Shown: in pieces, positions 63,661 to 64,000 of the stretch | How the letters are laid out: each line of letters begins with the position of its first letter | How positions within the stretch are numbered: position 1 is the stretch's first letter | Assembly (NCBI RefSeq): GCF_000631985.1 | Contig: NZ_JFYN01000003.1 | Span: 124,001-188,000 of the forward strand | Reading direction: 5' to 3' | Length of the DNA stretch: 64,000 nucleotides | Source: Pseudomonas sp. RIT288 | GTDB taxonomy: Bacteria; Pseudomonadota; Gammaproteobacteria; Pseudomonadales; Pseudomonadaceae | Translations under genes and position numbers: made by a program | The notes under the pieces: generated by a model | Database searches by the model: none | Seen by the model: the letters and a program-made list of their open reading frames with translations, nothing else | Told to the model about the DNA's origin: nothing

Positions 63661-64000
63661 AACCTTGCGCAGCAGCCTCACCCTGGTGCTGTCGGCGATG
63701 ATCCTCGCCGGCTGCGCCAACTACAGTGGCCTCGACACTCAGGGCAAAAATCTCGACGCGAAAAGCCTGAAAGTCGGCCAGTCGCTCAACGGCGTGAATC
63801 TGTCGCCGGCCGCGTGGCCAAAAAGCGACTGGTGGACCAGCCTTGGCGATCCGCAACTCGACGGTCTGATCCGCGAAGCGTTGCACGACAGCCCGGACAT
63901 GCAGATCGCTGAAGCCCGCGCGCATCAAGCCAGCGCCGCCGCGTATGCCGCCGATGCCGAGCGCTATCCGACCCTCGACGCCAGCGCCGGCATCAGCCGT
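63650..64000 (+). CDS. NodT-type outer-membrane efflux lipoprotein, 5' part
   Basis: The frame is open from ATG 63650 to the window end (117 codons). It begins with a lipoprotein signal peptide MSGKTLRSSLTLVLSAMILAGC (lipobox LAGC at residue 22), then the mature start with WWTSLGDPQLDGLIREALHDSPDMQIAEARAHQASAAAYAADAERYPTLDASAG, typical of the OprM/NodT trimeric channel family. It probably pairs with an EmrAB-like inner pump encoded further downstream, but that is beyond the window. Confidence 0.88.
   Translation, partial: MSGKTLRSSLTLVLSAMILAGCANYSGLDTQGKNLDAKSLKVGQSLNGVNLSPAAWPKSDWWTSLGDPQLDGLIREALHDSPDMQIAEARAHQASAAAYAADAERYPTLDASAGISR

Overview
The window is chromosomal DNA from a Pseudomonas of the fluorescens group. 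This is inferred from the lon-hupB-ppiD order, the liu leucine/isovalerate genes, a PrrF-type iron sRNA, a CrcY-type catabolite-repression sRNA, and many REP/REPIN palindromes of the kinds usual in fluorescent pseudomonads. Genes are densely packed and GC-rich. No prophage, integrase, transposase, rRNA operon or CRISPR array was seen.

Layout. 1-2.8 kb: end of lon, hupB, a degenerate Asp-type tRNA-like element, ppiD. 2.8-3.4 kb: a composite non-coding repeat whose relative lies at 20.5-20.9 kb. 3.4-13.1 kb: MFS exporter with divergent LysR regulator, a lipoprotein, a 28-codon acidic ORF, an AraC regulator with a nitrilase-fold protein that seems to lack catalytic residues, fadH, a D-cysteine desulfhydrase/ACC-deaminase relative, cytochrome b561. 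13.3-20.4 kb: a 2-aminoethylphosphonate (2-AEP) region: phnX, phnW, two LysR regulators, a GlpT-like transporter and a FAD amine oxidase. 21-26 kb: orphan short VgrG, YebC-family protein, LRR-kinase, AFG1/ZapE ATPase. 26.3-33 kb: Csu-type chaperone-usher operon with four small spore-coat-U pilins, chaperone, usher and two-domain tip protein. 33-36.1 kb: ECF sigma/anti-sigma pair divergent from a SrpA-like catalase and a cytochrome b561; both directions carry the same promoter motif. 36.1-40.3 kb: MFS transporter under a strong inverted repeat, M14 carboxypeptidase, PrrF sRNA with Fur box, DUF6124-like protein, PrtR-like repressor. 40.3-52.6 kb: leucine catabolism (liuABCD, an acyl-CoA synthetase, liuE, liuR) with palindromic operators, the CrcY sRNA downstream of liuE, then a LysR/acyl-CoA dehydrogenase pair. 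52.7-61.5 kb: PstS-OmpA fusion, xthA, GNAT, tamA-tamB. 61.6-64 kb: an HdeD-like membrane domain fused to a putative cysteine-peptidase fold, then a MarR regulator with twin palindromic operators leading into a NodT-type efflux lipoprotein cut by the window edge.

The clearest systems are (i) the phosphonate region, where transport, transamination, C-P hydrolysis and an auxiliary amine oxidase sit together; (ii) the ECF regulon with matched divergent promoters; (iii) leucine degradation beside a sigma-54-type CrcY locus, which puts a catabolite-repression decoy RNA directly after a catabolic gene. Gene starts were chosen by ribosome-binding sites and family length; no database search or folding software was run.
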